From NCBI GenBank assembly GCA_029449245.1, contig JANATF010000005.1, forward strand, positions 186,001 to 250,000: a DNA stretch of 64,000 nucleotides, in the 5' to 3' direction. The notes beneath the pieces were generated by a model. That model was not told the origin of the DNA. It did not search any database and worked only from the letters and a program-made list of their open reading frames with translations. The stretch comes from Mortierella alpina. Taxonomy: Eukaryota > Mortierellomycota > Mortierellomycetes > Mortierellales > Mortierellaceae. The position numbers were made by a program, and so were the translations under genes. Shown one piece after another: positions 1 to 14,948 of the stretch (position 1 is its first letter; each line of letters begins with the position of its first letter).

Positions 1-2320
1 GTCATCGACTCGGGTATCGATTACAAGCACCCTGCCTTTGCTGCCTCCGGTGCAGATGCTGGATGCTTCGCTCGCTACGGCAAGAACTGCCGTGTCGCTC
101 ATGGTTGGGACTTTGTCGGTGATGACTACACTGGTGAGAACGACCCCAAGCCCGACTCGGACCCCATGGACTGCGGTGGACACGGTACTCACGTTGCTGG
201 TATCATTGGTGCCAACGCCATGAACATCAAGGTGAGCCCCAAGCCTCCCCAGCCCTTCATTGGTGTTGCCCCCGAGGTCACCTTTGGTGCTTACCGTGTC
301 TTTGGATGCGACGGATCCTCGGCGGATGACGTTATTCTTGCTGCCATGGAGTTGGCCTTCAACGACGGCATGGATGTAAGTTTAGTTTGCTTGTTTTTTT
401 CATGTCATCAGCATAATTGGTGCATTGGTGCATCTGCAAACTTGACCTCCAAAAGTCCTTGTGCAATGTTGGCTGATATTGTAATCTCCTGCTTTTCGGG
501 TATAGATCATCAACATGTCCCTCGGAGGTGGCTCTGCCTACAAGAGCGACCCTACCGCCGTCTTGGCCGAGAAGCTGATTGCTCGCGGTATGGCTCTCTC
601 TGCCTCTGCTGGTAACAGCGGTGACGAGGGTGCCTGGATGGTCGGCAACACGGGTCTCGGTGACCATGCCACCTCGAATGCCTCTTTCGACAACGTCTGG
701 GTTTACCTGTACTCGATGGTCTATGGCAAAAACGCGCCTATCCCTTACACCTTCTCTTCTGGTTACGGAAAGGTCATCAATCTCCCTGCCACAGCCACCC
801 TTGTGCCATTGTTCGAGAAGGACGGCACCTTGAGCGACGGATGCGACCAGGCAGTGTATGACGGCGCGGATGTCAAGGGCAAGGTCGTCCTCGTCTTGGG
901 CGATGTCACTCGCTGCAAGTCTGGCGGACGTGGTGCTCTTGGTCTTAAGAACGGTGCCGCTGGATTGATCACCCAGACCGACGGTGGTGGACTCGCCAAC
1001 CTTGGTGGTGTCCCCGAGTTCCCCATGGCCTCTATCGAGAACTTGGCCGGTGCTCAGCTCCTGGCTGCCTACAAGGCCAACCCTAAGGCCGCCTTCACCT
1101 GGGTGACCAAGCAGAACCCCTTCAACCTGGACAACAACGGTGCTCCCTCCACCTTCTCGTCCTTGGGTCTGGATGGTGACCTCCGTTCCAAGCCCGACAT
1201 TGGTGCCCCCGGTGGCAACATCTTGTCGACCTACCCTCTTGCCAAGAGTGGCTACGCTGTTCTGTCGGGTACCTCCATGTCCTCCCCTTACACCGCTGGT
1301 TCCCACGCTTTGTACATGCAGGCCAAGAAGTCCAAGGTCCGCGGCGATCTCATCCGCCAGGCCCTCAAGAACACCGCCACCATCTCCAAGAGCTACAAGT
1401 CCAAGACCTTCGCCTCGGCTGCCAAGCAGGGTGCTGGTCTCATCAACGTCTTGAACGCCATCCGTACCACCACCGCCATCTCGCCCGACCACATTGATCT
1501 CCTCGACACCATCAACCTCCAGAAGTCTGTCAAGATCTCCATCAAGAACTCGGGCAAGAAGACCGAGACCTACACGCTCTCGCACGTCCCCGCTGATACC
1601 CTCAACCTGTACAAGGCCGGTGCCACCTTCCCTCTTGGTCACCCCGGTGTCGAGGCCTCCTACGCGTCCGTGGTCTTCTCCAGCTCCAAGGTCAAGATCC
1701 CCGCCGGCAAGTCTGCCACCATCACCCTCCGCTTCAAGGAGCCCAAGTCGGCCAAGGCCAACCAGTTCCCTCTTTACTCTGGATATGTCGTCGCCAAGCC
1801 TGCCTCCAAGAACGGTATTGCTGTGAACGTTCCTTACACCGGTCTCAAGGCCGATGTCCGTAACGTGCCCATCATGGATACCGACAGTGGTTTCCCCGCT
1901 CTTGCCACGCGCTCCGCCGATGGTACCTTGGGCCCTGTCCCCAAGGGCAACAGCACCTTTGATCTCAAGACCAGCATGCCCGTGGTTCTGACCCGTCTCG
2001 GATCCCACACCCCTGATGCCACCATCCGCGTCTTTGATGCCAGCAACAAGTTTGTCGGTTACATGAGCTCGTTGGAATCTGGCCCTGCGTTCGGACCCGC
2101 TGGCCGTGTCACGAACGTGAACTCCAAGACTGGCAAGTTGTCCGTCGCCACGTTCACTTGGGTCGGAGAGGTCTTGCCCACAAAGAACACGACCCTCGCC
2201 CGTACCAAGTTGCCTGCTGGCTCTTACTCGGTCGTGGTCGCCTCGCAAAAGAAGTTCAGCAAGGGAGAGTACCCTCGCGACTTTGAGGTCTTTGACCTCG
2301 GCAAGATCAGCATTGCTTAA
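1..2320 (+). CDS. Subtilisin-like serine protease (S8, PA-domain type), 5' partial
   Basis: The gene is cut by the left edge, so the signal peptide and most of the propeptide are missing. Exon 1 covers 1-375 (frame 1), the intron is 376-505 (GTAAG...TATAG), and exon 2 runs 506-2320 to TAA. About 729 residues remain. Catalytic residues are visible: Asp in VIDSGID (codon 7-9), His in GGHGTHVAG (codon 181-183), the oxyanion Asn in SASAGNSG, and Ser in SGTSMSSP (codon about 1274-1276). A protease-associated (PA) insert lies between Asn and Ser, and an Fn3-like C-terminal region follows. This is the architecture of large secreted subtilases (pyrolysin/C5a-peptidase-like), so an extracellular or vacuolar endoprotease role is inferred from the family. 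Codons are strongly C/G-ending, suggesting high expression. The gene converges on NEO1, with 299 bp between stop codons. Confidence 0.93.
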
Positions 2321-2619
2321 AAAAAAATAATCCTTCAATCCCCTTCAACCAAACAACCTACATCATCATACACACAAGAGAAGAGTAGACATCGAATCCT
2401 TTTCAATAATAATGCCTGGAATGACCACTTGAAAAAAAAAAAGAATGTTGTTCTGATGCCATGATAAAGGAAGGAATGAAGGAACGAACAGACGAACAAA
2501 GAAAAAGACAACAATGGTCTAGTATGCCTGTTCCTTGTAAGGACTCACCCATCTTTATTTTCCCCCTTACTCTTTTCCTTTTTTTTTCTCTACGATGCAT
2601 TGACCGATAAATGCACGTC

Positions 2620-5600
2620 TTAACCCGTCAGTTTAGAGTAGCTTGGTGGGGCGAATTTCCTCCGAAGCATCTTGATCACATAGAGCGGGAAACTGCTCAC
2701 CATGGTGATCACCGTAACCTTCCACAAGAACGTCTTTGTCAGAATGAAGTTCATATCTAGAAAGGAGGATGATAAAAACCCCCCAGAAGAATTAGATCCA
2801 TGTAAGCTGCAGACGTTGTTGATTCCTCCCACATGCAAAGGGACATACCAAAGTAAGTTGGCAAAAAGACCATAGATCCAACATAAATGACAAGCGTCGC
2901 AATCTCAGAGACGATCATGAGTCGGTGCCAAGTGTTGATCTCCAGCGCGACCATCAAGAGTTCGTTCAAGACCAAGGCCGTGAACGAAATGGAAACAATG
3001 TTCACAAATTGGTTCTCAAACAACCAGATCGACAAAATCATGATCGCACCACCTATTGAATCCAGATCAAAGAGCGATTAGCATGCCATGCATAGAAAGA
3101 ACGGGAGAGAGAGCGAGAGAGAAAAAGAGAGAGAGAGGGGAAGGGAGGATAAAAGCCGTACCTTGGTATAAACTGATCAGCAACCAGCTAAAGAACGTCT
3201 TATAGGACAACGAGCGTCCCTTTGTCAAGTCCCTGTACAGTTCCGGATACAGCAGCGCAATATCCTCGGGCACATCCTGATCCAGCACAAGCGAGAACAC
3301 GGGTGCATTCGTGTAAATGGTGGTATATCCAACGATGAGCATTCCCTGATAGAGTGCAATGGGCGCAAAGTAAAACATGGCCGAAAAGACCGCCTGCATG
3401 ATGGAGATGATCAGACCACGATGGATCACAAACTGGGACAGCTTGGCCGATCGTTTGTAAGAGTTTCGTCCATGCCAGAGCAGCAGCTTGGTGAGATGTG
3501 AGAACTGGGTCACGGAGAAATCCGCTGCAAGCGACGCCTGCTTTCCCTCCTTGCCGACAATGCCAACACCAACATCCGCCTGCTGGATCATCGACACATC
3601 ATTTCCACCATCGCCGATACAGCAGATCCGTTTCTTGGTATATTGCTTGATCAGTCGGGCGATATCCGCCTTCTGCGTGGGCGAGCAGCGACAGCACACC
3701 ACTACAGGTAACCGGACCGTGATCTCAATGAACTCTTCCTTCAGATAATCCAAGCAGAGCTGAATTGATTCTCCATCAATGACCAGGCAACAATCCTTCT
3801 TGCCCCTGAGCAAATCGAGTTCGTCCTGAGCATCTAATGCATTTGTCACTATAGCATCAAAACAGATGGGTTAGGTCAACTGGGGAGGAGTGGTATGCTT
3901 ACGCGATATGTGTTCCAATAATCATGGAAACGAGAACCCTTACACTTTGCAATCTGGTGGATACTCTGATTCCTGGCAACAAGTTTAGACGAGATGGCAA
4001 TACAGGTGGCCGTCTCGATCTTGTCTCCTGTCAACATCCAGATCTTAAGACCCGCATTTCTCAGCAGCTCCAAGTTGGTCTTGACGCCATCCTGCAACTT
4101 GTCCTCCACGCCCGTCAAGCCAAGCAACTCCAAATCCTGCTCCAGAACCTGGTTAACGACCGCATTCATGGCACTGGTCCTGTCCGTGATGCTCGTCTTT
4201 GCCACATGATATCTTGCCTCGAACTCCTGGTAGAGTTCCTCAGAGAGTCGCTTCTTGGCCACAACCAACGTTCGCAATCCCTCACGGGCCATGTTGCCGC
4301 ACTCCTCCTCGAGCCAGTCGTTGTACTGCACAATCTTGGCCATGACCACATCGGCACCCTTTTCGTAGAAGGTAATGTCGCCAGTCGCCAAGTCCCTGGT
4401 GATGATGCCCATACGCTTGGTCTCACTTGTGAATGGGAATACCTGAAGGATCTCAAACTCGAAAATGTCGCCATTGGCATTCCGCACATGAATATTGTTG
4501 ATATCTCTGAAGACCAGCGTCAGTCCCACGCTCTCAGTCCATCGCACAATGGCCACCTCGTCGGGAGAGGAGGCCTGGTAGGTGTGGGTGCCGTTGTCCT
4601 CGGTCACTGGAGTAACGTTGTGACAGATTGCAAGCGCTTGAACAATGTCGCGGACGCGGGAAGAGATGTCGCGGCGAGCTTTGTTTCCACCGACATGCGA
4701 GGGTGCAGTTGTGATTCCTCGGGCTCTGTTGAATCCACTCGCTATCAACGATACAACAGTCAAGCTGGTCAAAATGCGATTCGGAAACTACTGAAGAGCG
4801 GACAATGAATGACAGCGTAGTCCAACGAGAATCTTACATTGTTGAGAGTAGGCGTTATTCAACTGTGACGAAATTTCATCCATGGTGTCCATGCTGTAGG
4901 ACATTGTTCCCATATGCAGCTTCTTGAGTTCCATGTCTAACAAGCCAGGCAAAACAAAAAGAGGTCAATGCCGCCGATCATGAAGTAGTACAAGAACGGG
5001 TTGTGCAATAGCGTCTTACCGTTCTTGGTCAAAGTTCCTGTTTTGTCCGATAAAAGATATTCAATACGTCCAAGTTCCTCGGGAATAGTGGAGGTGCGCA
5101 CTATCGTTCCTGGAATTTCCTTGTCGTTCATGATCTGCCATCCATACACGGTCTTGCCCATATCCAGGTTGACACGCAAGGAGATGGGGATAATAGACGA
5201 GAAGAGAATCAAGAAGCGGAACAGGTAAATGTACCATAGTCCTTGAAATCCATTAAGTGCAATCATTGCCAGTGACAGTGTGAGAGTAAAAGCGCAGAGA
5301 ATCTACGCAGGGCGGGCATGGTTAAAGGCCATCCATTAATACTCGCGAGATCGTTTGATGCTGTCGTTTGGTGCTGTGCCTCCACGATTGCAGTCACTTC
5401 TAGCCACCCTTACCTTTGAGAGCCGATTGACCTCAGAATCCAACAGGCCGATCTTTGTCTTGGGGTGATTCGTGTTCATAACGGCTCGGGTGTCACGGCC
5501 TGTATAGACGACAAAGCCAATGGCGTTTCCAGAGGCCACAACAGTGTTGGTCCATAGGGTATTATCCACGCTCAGGGACTCCATGTGCTGCCCAGGCCCG

Positions 5601-7558
5601 TCACCCTCCCGTGTAAAGTTTCCGATGAAGCTGTGAATGTCCTTGTGAGGTGAGTCGGCGTAAATCGAAGCGTTCATCTCGAGCAAAGCCTCATCACTTG
5701 GCAATGCCTGGCAAGAAGGCACCGCTATCCTCAATTTCCAGTCTGTTTCTCCGTCCAATTGATCGGTCCTGATAAAACAAGCGCCCGATGCCTCGGTTGT
5801 CCTGAGCAAGACCATGTCCGCGGGAACATTTTGGTTTTTGTTGACCACGATCATGTCCCCGACTCTGATTTTTGATGATGGGATCATCTTGAACCCTGAA
5901 GGAGTGAGGACTTGGTATTTCTGAGAGTTGGCTTCCTGATCCCTGCGGTATCGTTTCATGTCATCAATCGCCTCCTTGCCAATCGTCACCGCCAGCACGA
6001 AGCAGAGCGGTGCCACATACGTCACAATGTATCCTGTTGATGGAAAGGCCATGCGGTCAGCACTAAGAACCTGGTTGCCCTGATGTCATGTCGAGTTCAA
6101 AAGCAAGAACGTACCGATTTTCAAAGCGGGCACAAACTGTGACAGGGCTACGAGTAAGAAGTAAAGGTTCAAAAAGAACTTGAACTACAGCATTGAAAGC
6201 AAGACCGTAGGTGAGATATACGTCAGTAAAGATACCATTCTCGGCTGTGCCATGTCCATTTTCAGCAGCTGGTTCGTGTGCGAGTTTCAAATTCCAGCTT
6301 ACCTGCTCCCACAGAACGACGGGTAAAAAGCTGAAGACGCTGTACTTTGTGTTGCGTGTGACATTGGGCGGGTATCTTTTCTTTTCCTTGGCTAATCCAG
6401 TCGATAATAGCAGCCATACACAGAAACGCGTGAGCAACTGAACAACTCTGACAGACAACTGCTTCGGGAGAACATCAACCCGAATGGAGACAACGCAACA
6501 AAAAAAAAAAAAACATGTCTCGCCTGTCCGTCGTACCTGATGCATGAAAGTCAATTGTCCTCGACTTTGTAGCCTTGGAGTCCTTTGAGGGCTTGAGGTC
6601 GTCCATGATGGCCGAGAGTTTTTGTCTATTAGGACCTTTGGTCTGTTGTGTCATGGCGAGAATTCGTCCGCAGCCGAGAAATGATTTGAATCAGTATACA
6701 AGTATGTCGAACATCAGGAGCGTCGCCCGAGACACAAGAGGAAATGGGGACCGCGCATGAGGATTCCTGGGCAAGGGTGTTTGAGGGGGGATTCTGTCTT
6801 GCAAAGACAAGGATGAATGAGAATGCTCGCAGAGCTAGGGAGTCAGTGCTGTGGGTGGATAATGGCTGCGATCGGAATCCTGAGGATTGTCATCCTTCCC
6901 CGATGTCCAGAGTAACAACACAGGAGTGTACACCTCGTTTGTTCGCCCTTCGTCTCTGTGTTGTCCTGATCGTTGGCCGTTGTCCATCCTACAAGATCGC
7001 ACAACTAGTGTCATTTACCTGAGCGCCGTTGCTGTGATTATCGCGTGTGGTTCCAGTACTCGAGCTCCCGCTGAAGGAGGTGCTGCTGTGGAGCAGCAAG
7101 GGGGCCTCATCCTCGTCCTCTTCGTCCGAGTATCTGTACTTGGAGTGGCGGTAGCCGTGGCTGCTGCTGCTGCCGCTGCTTGCGCCTCGTCCTAGAGCCA
7201 TGCCTGAACCCGAGCTTGTGTGGGTCGAGCTTGGGGTGCCTTGTCCTAAGCTGTCGGTGGCGCCAGGGGTGGATGCAGGGGAGGTGAAGGCGAGGTGCTT
7301 CTGGTATGGACTGGCGCCGTTGTCTGGCGGGGAGCGAGGCCGTGGGCTGTTGTTCCTGCTGCTGCTATTGCTGCCGCTGTTGTTGCTGTGGTGGCGGTCG
7401 TTGCTATGGCTGCTGCTGCTATTGCCGTTGTTGTTGCCTGCGTTGGTGGTGGTGGTGGTGCGAGTGCCGTCCCTGTTGAGGCTGATGGTGTGTGCGGGTG
7501 GCGGCGAGGAGGACTGGAGGATGGGATGCAGCGCAAAGGACTCGTTGCCTTTGGACAT
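2620..7558 (-). CDS. NEO1: P4-type phospholipid-transporting ATPase (flippase), NEO1/ATP9 family
   Basis: I reconstruct 11 exons: 7558-7019, 6642-6537, 6391-6303, 6184-6115, 6033-5414, 5302-5020, 4936-4838, 4741-3944, 3848-3162, 3052-2849, 2756-2620. All join in phase and give about 1,210 residues (yeast Neo1 is about 1,150). Family motifs in order: a first-transmembrane pair containing [16 protein letters not shown], the actuator loop with DGETDWK, the PISL segment, the phosphorylation site DKTGTLTKN (catalytic Asp), KGADVVM in the nucleotide domain, the MLTGDK and [10 protein letters not shown] hinge motifs, then six C-terminal helices ending PPSYSKLTG, as in ATP9A/Neo1. The first 180 residues are Ser/Asn/Thr-rich and look disordered. 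Neo1 acts without a Cdc50 partner at Golgi/endosomes to keep PE and PS cytosolic (family knowledge). Exon 2 and the 376-nt first intron are the least certain part. Confidence 0.93.
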
Positions 7559-8292
7559 TTAGAGGGGCCTGGAAAAAGAGGTGAATGGCGGTATTCGTGG
7601 CGTCAGAAGTCTTGTCCTTGGCAGTGGACTACAAGGTGGGCGTCGACTGCACGTGACCAGTAGACTGTTGGACTGTTTACGGCTTCTCGCAACTCCGCCT
7701 GTCCACCAAATAACCCAAAGTTGAACAGCGCCGCAAAGGACCCACAACCACTCGAGACTCCGCACCCCCCAAGTGACAGGCGCAAAAGGCGTCACGGCTG
7801 TATAAAGCAGCGGCGGCCCCGTGGCCAGTAGTGGTTCCTTATGTCTTAGTATTTATACCTAGACTGTCAATGATAATAATCATACATATCAATGGTTGAT
7901 GATCTCGGCAGTGTAGTCAGGCGGGTCCTTGCATGGTCGCAGTCTTCGGACTGTGGCCATGTGGGGGCTTGCCGCACGGCTTGAAGCCCCAGATAACTGA
8001 CATTGACAATCTTATCATCTCTTCTCATCTCTCAAACAAAGTCTCTTCCATCGTGCAGTTTCCATTCCTGCCGTGTCTCGGTGGTACACGCTCGTACCAC
8101 CACCGCCCACGTTGTTCATTGGGTGGGGTCAGTGTGCCGATGAGACTCGTGTGTACGCTATGCACCCGTGCCCTCTTCCTCTGTTCTTATGACTGAAGCT
8201 CAATCCCTTTTCCTTTTGCTTCCTTTTGCTTCCTTCCTTTTGCTACCTCCTGCTCCCCTTTCACCCTCAACACTTCCTCAAGATAGCACACA
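7559..8292. promoter_or_regulatory. Divergent promoter region between NEO1 and PAH
   Basis: This 734-bp stretch has no convincing open frame and separates two divergent start codons. A TATAAA on the plus strand at 7801-7806 lies too far (about 490 bp) from the PAH ATG to be a sure TATA box for it. The segment just before the PAH ATG (about 8195-8290) is CT-rich, as is common in fungal 5' leaders. Confidence 0.5.
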
Positions 8293-10073
8293 ATGACTTC
8301 CACCCCAGGCCATCTCCACAAGTGCACCGATGCCACCATCACTCCCGTCAAGACCACCATCCACTTCTCCATCACAGACAAGGTCGGTGCTCTCGACGAG
8401 TGCCTTGCCGCTATCAAGGCTATGAACATCTCGCTCTCCCGCATCGAGTCGTAAGTGCTCCTTTGCCCCCCTCTCTTCACTGTCCTCTCTCTTTCTCTTT
8501 GTTCACCCTCTCACTCCAACTCGTCAACATGACATCAAACTGAACAGACGTCCGAGTAAGACCGCCGAGTGGGACTACGACTTCTTTGTCGACTTTGACG
8601 CCCAGAGTGCAGAGCAGGTGAATGATTGCTCGAGGTCGCTTGAGAAGCTGGCTAAACAGGTCCACGTTGTCGGCACTGGAGGCATCTCTGGCGCTGCAGC
8701 GTCCGGTAAGAAGAACATGTGTTTTTTTTTCCTTGTCTTTTGGCGCAGCACCGTGAGAACTTTGAAGCAGCTGATTAGTGTACAATAACCATGAATCCTC
8801 ACCGCCCTCTTCCACCCCACTTCGCACACCCCATCCGCCTCAGCCGAGTTACCGGACTCTACTCCATGGTTCCCACGCAAGATGGTCGACCTGGACACGT
8901 TCGCAGACAAGGTGCTCGAGATGGGTGAGGAGCTCGATGCTGACCATCCTGGTGCTAAGGATGCGGTTTACCGTGCCCGTCGCTCCGAGATCACCAACAT
9001 TGCTAAGCAGTACAAGACGTAAGTCATCTTGACATCATCACAGCCTTGGACCCTCCGACATGCAGCCTGCTGTTGGTTGCAGTTGGGGCTGCAGCTAAGA
9101 CCAGCGCTTTCTCTACGACTACTCTTTCTTCGTGCGTATTCACACACTCACTTCCTTCTTTCACCCCCCCTCCCCTGAATCGTGCCACTATGTTTTCGTT
9201 ACCTTTTGTATGGCAACATCATATAGGGGCCAGCCTGTCCCGCACATCGAGTACACCCCTGTCGAAACCGAGACCTGGACCACCATCTTCAACAAGCTGA
9301 TCACCATGTTCCCGAGCCACGCATGCCGAGAGCACCAGTATGTGTTCCCACTACTGATCCAGAACTGTGGCTATGGACCCAACAGCATCCCACAACTCGA
9401 CGGCGTCTCAAAGTTCCTCAAGGATTGCACGGGCTTCACGCTCCGTCCCGTCATGGGTCTACTGACTAGCCGCGACTTCTTGAACGGACTCGCCTTCAGA
9501 GTCTTTCACTCGACGCAGTACATCCGACATCACTCCAGGCCGCTCTACACCCCCGAGCCCGACGTGTGCCATGAATTGTTGGGCCACGTCCCACTGTTTG
9601 CTAACCCAGACTTTGCCGACTTTTCGCAAGAGATTGGACTCGCCTCCTTGGGAGCGAGTGACAACGACATTGAGCGATTGGCGACCATTTACTGGTTCAC
9701 GGTCGAGTTTGGGATCTGTCGACAGGGCGATCAACTCCGAGCGTATGGTGCGGGCTTGTTGTCGTCGTTTGGTGAGCTCGAGTACTGTTTGAGTGACAAG
9801 CCCGAGATCCGACCGTTTGAACCTGCGAAAGTGGCATCGCAAAAGTACCCGATTACAGAGTACCAACCTGTGTACTTTGTCGCAGAGTCGTTCAAGGATG
9901 CGCAGATGCGCGTCCGAGAGTTTGCCAACTCGCTCGCGAGACCGTTCTCGGTTCGGTACAACGCTTACACAGAGAGTATTGAGATTTTGGACTCCAAGGA
10001 GAAGTTGGTTCGCTATGCGCAGTCGATCAAGTCGGACATGTTGACTCTGGTGGATGCCCTGCAGAAGATGTAG
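8293..10073 (+). CDS. PAH: Phenylalanine-4-hydroxylase (aromatic amino acid hydroxylase)
   Basis: Four exons (8293-8450, 8548-8705, 8844-9018, 9227-10073) join in phase to 445 residues; human PAH has 452. The N-terminal ACT regulatory domain (about residues 15-95) contains the [16 protein letters not shown] block. The catalytic domain has the iron ligands His279 and His284 in HELLGH and Glu324 in YWFTVEFG, each six residues before human H285/H290/E330. The C-terminus aligns to human through SALQKI-like ALQKM, so the tetramer helix is short. The enzyme converts L-Phe to L-Tyr with tetrahydrobiopterin, O2 and non-haem iron. Few fungi carry it; the Mortierella alpina enzyme is the characterised example. 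The start was chosen because it begins the ACT domain without excess sequence. The gene converges on JMJD7 (178 bp apart). Confidence 0.96.
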
Positions 10074-10220
10074 ACGGGAGTAGCCACATCAGTCTCTCCC
10101 TCTCTCTCTCTTTCTCTCACGCACACTCTCTCTCTTCTTCTAGTACTCTGCCTGCCTGTCTGGCATTCTTGTGCAGCACACAATGTAAATATGAAAACTT
10201 TGCCCAGTGATCACTTCCTC

Positions 10221-10226
10221 AATAAA
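10221..10226 (+). terminator. Probable PAH polyadenylation signal AATAAA
   Basis: A canonical AATAAA hexamer lies 148 bp after the PAH stop, within the 178-bp gap to the convergent JMJD7 stop codon. Polyadenylation just downstream would place the PAH 3' end close to, or overlapping, the JMJD7 3' end. Confidence 0.5.
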
Positions 10227-10251
10227 ACGAAAAAAAGGATGGATTTATAAC

Positions 10252-11898
10252 TTATGAGGTGCCGTCAATCTGGTCCACAAGTCGAACAAGGTTGGACAGG
10301 AAAGTGGCCGTAGCAAAGCGGTCCCCTTCAAAGCCCATGTCGTACCACCAATTCACAGCAATGCACTTGCCTTCGTGATCGGGCTCCTGCTCCACCTGGT
10401 GGTACCACATCGCGGGCAAATAGAGAATCTCACCAGGGTTTAGTTCTACGCGGAACGGTTGACACATCTGGAAACGCGGGTACTTTTCAAACAGTTCCTC
10501 CTTTGGTTCGTGGGATGGGTTGAGTGCGATCCATTTTGTGTGTACGATGGGATCCAAGGGCTCCAGTTTGTATCGGGGGGAAGGAGACGATGCTGATGAG
10601 GAAGAGGAGTCGCTCAGTCCTGATGCTTCGGTCGGTGCTTCCTGTTTATCCACATATGTCGCAGCAATATATGTTTGTTCTAGAGTGTGGGAAGGAAAAA
10701 AAGTTAGCGCGCCGTTGGTGGGTTTAAGGATCATTATGTCAAAACATGCAACTCCTTTCTAGCTCGGCGCTATTTACCATGCAGGCAAAACTGTTCCGTA
10801 GGCGGGATCAGAGTGAATATCTTGCGTCCTGCGATGACAGCGTACATATTCTCATAATGATCTATACGTAGAAGCGTGTTTAAACAGCCTGACCAGAGAA
10901 TACGGAACAAAAACAGACGCCTCTGCAAGATACAAGGTATCATCATCCAGAGGTTATATTTACCTTTGTGCAGCGACGTCGAGCTCCTTTCATCGCCATA
11001 CCAAAAGTTGACTGCGTCTGGCACTTTGCCCAGCGCCTCGCTCGCAAACGGGATATCCGCCGGCACATCGTCCATCAACTCCTGATACTCGGTCATCAAG
11101 TTTCCATTCTGCAGTTGAATATACCGCACTTCCTGGTACGGATCCAAGTCCCGATCTTCTTGACCAGAACCCTCCAGATCGAGTTGTTGAGCAAGGGTCT
11201 CCAAATCTTTGCTTTCCCGCAACCCTTGCTCCGAGGTCCTACGATGGCTATCCTTTTGGCGCGTCCGGATCGGCATGCCATCCAAGAACTGGTCGAATGT
11301 CATCTTTTTCTCGCACGGCATCGCAAAGTATTTGTCGTTGACAACAGCGTCCGCCCATCCATTCGGTGTGCATGCCACCGTGATCTCTTTCTGACCAAGG
11401 GTCTTGGACAGGTACTCGTTGGTCCATTTTGTGAATGCAGGCCAGGCCCACTGACGCTCCTGTGGCGTGGGATCGACACGTGTAGCTGAGGGTGCGTGGA
11501 CGGTGGTGGCGGAGGCGGGGAGGGTGATGATGACAGGTCGGTTGGCAGCGACAAAGCGGTGAAAGTCCAGTGCGGTGGGGAGTTCTATCCGTTCGATGGT
11601 CGAGAGGTTGAATTCTGGACAATGCAAAGTAACCAAGAGGCGGTTATTATTTTCAGCCGGACTAGCTCTTGCTGTTGCTCTGTTGCCTCTTGGATGCTCT
11701 TGGATGCGAGCTGTATAAAGCGTCTGCGGGAATGGGCGAGGCAAAGGAGCGAAGCATCTGCGACTGACCTTGGACCTCGGAGATCAGGGAGCAGATCTCC
11801 TCCTCGAGGCGCATCTTGACAGCGGAGGCATAACGGATGCCCTTCCTTGGTGCTGCGGCCTCGTCCAAGTGCGTGTCCATGTCCGTGTGCATGTCCAT
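10252..11898 (-). CDS. JMJD7: JmjC-domain protein, JMJD7-type (lysyl hydroxylase family)
   Basis: Four exons (11898-11769, 11614-10964, 10861-10778, 10679-10252) join in phase to 430 residues; human JMJD7 has about 316. The alignment to JMJD7 is clear: PNGWADAV and FAMP near the front, then FASEALGKVPDAVNFW, then the iron-binding HxD in SLHKDHYEN (the Asp codon spans the exon 2/3 junction), FRVELNPGEILYLPAMWYHQV with the distal His, and the CIAVNWWYDM end. The extra length comes from acidic/Gln-rich and Ser-rich inserts in the middle. In animals JMJD7 is a 2-oxoglutarate/Fe(II) oxygenase that hydroxylates a lysine in DRG GTPases; the same role here is inferred. The first in-frame ATG of the exon was chosen, since no ATG occurs further upstream. 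It shares a 231-bp divergent promoter with the helicase gene. Confidence 0.9.
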
Positions 11899-12129
11899 GG
11901 GCGGCGTGAATGAATGTACAGGAGGTGGAAGAGGTGGAAGAGGCACTGAGGACGGTGCGGGCGAAACGGTATGTTAAGGGTGGAAAAGAGCAGCCACGCT
12001 TACTCTAGCCATAACAACACTCGCCCAAAAAAAAAAAAAGGAAATAGATAAAGAAAAAGCACTTCTGTTCAGGACCAGGAGACACTTCATCCCCATCCGC
12101 CCACTCGCCCATCCATCTCTCCTCTGCCA
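11899..12129. promoter_or_regulatory. Compact bidirectional promoter, JMJD7 / DHX33-type helicase
   Basis: Only 231 bp separate the two divergent ATGs, so regulatory elements are probably shared. The stretch contains an A-run at 12027-12039 and a C-rich leader next to the helicase ATG. No clear TATA box is seen. Confidence 0.55.
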
Positions 12130-14794
<2,665 letters not shown>

Positions 14795-14948
14795 CATAGC
14801 ATTTCGCATTAGCATTCAATCCTCACTCCTTCTCCTAGCATCCCCAATCTCTTTTTTGACCACACAAATAGAGTCCGTTTTTTGGATTGTTGTAATGTAT
14901 GTAGCTTCGATGTGTTTGCTGTTGTGAATGATCCGACTCCATCTGGGT

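Noticed and set aside
359-2338. Minus-strand open frame of 659 codons opposite the protease gene
   Set aside because: It lies entirely over a strongly codon-biased subtilisin gene. C/G-ending codons remove stop codons from that antisense frame. The translation has no motif and no start context, so it is a shadow.
9019-9226. Possible extra small exon in PAH (reading YDYSFF-like)
   Set aside because: Joining exon 3 directly to exon 4 aligns AKQYKTGQPVP with human AYNYRHGQPIP without a gap, so no extra exon is needed.
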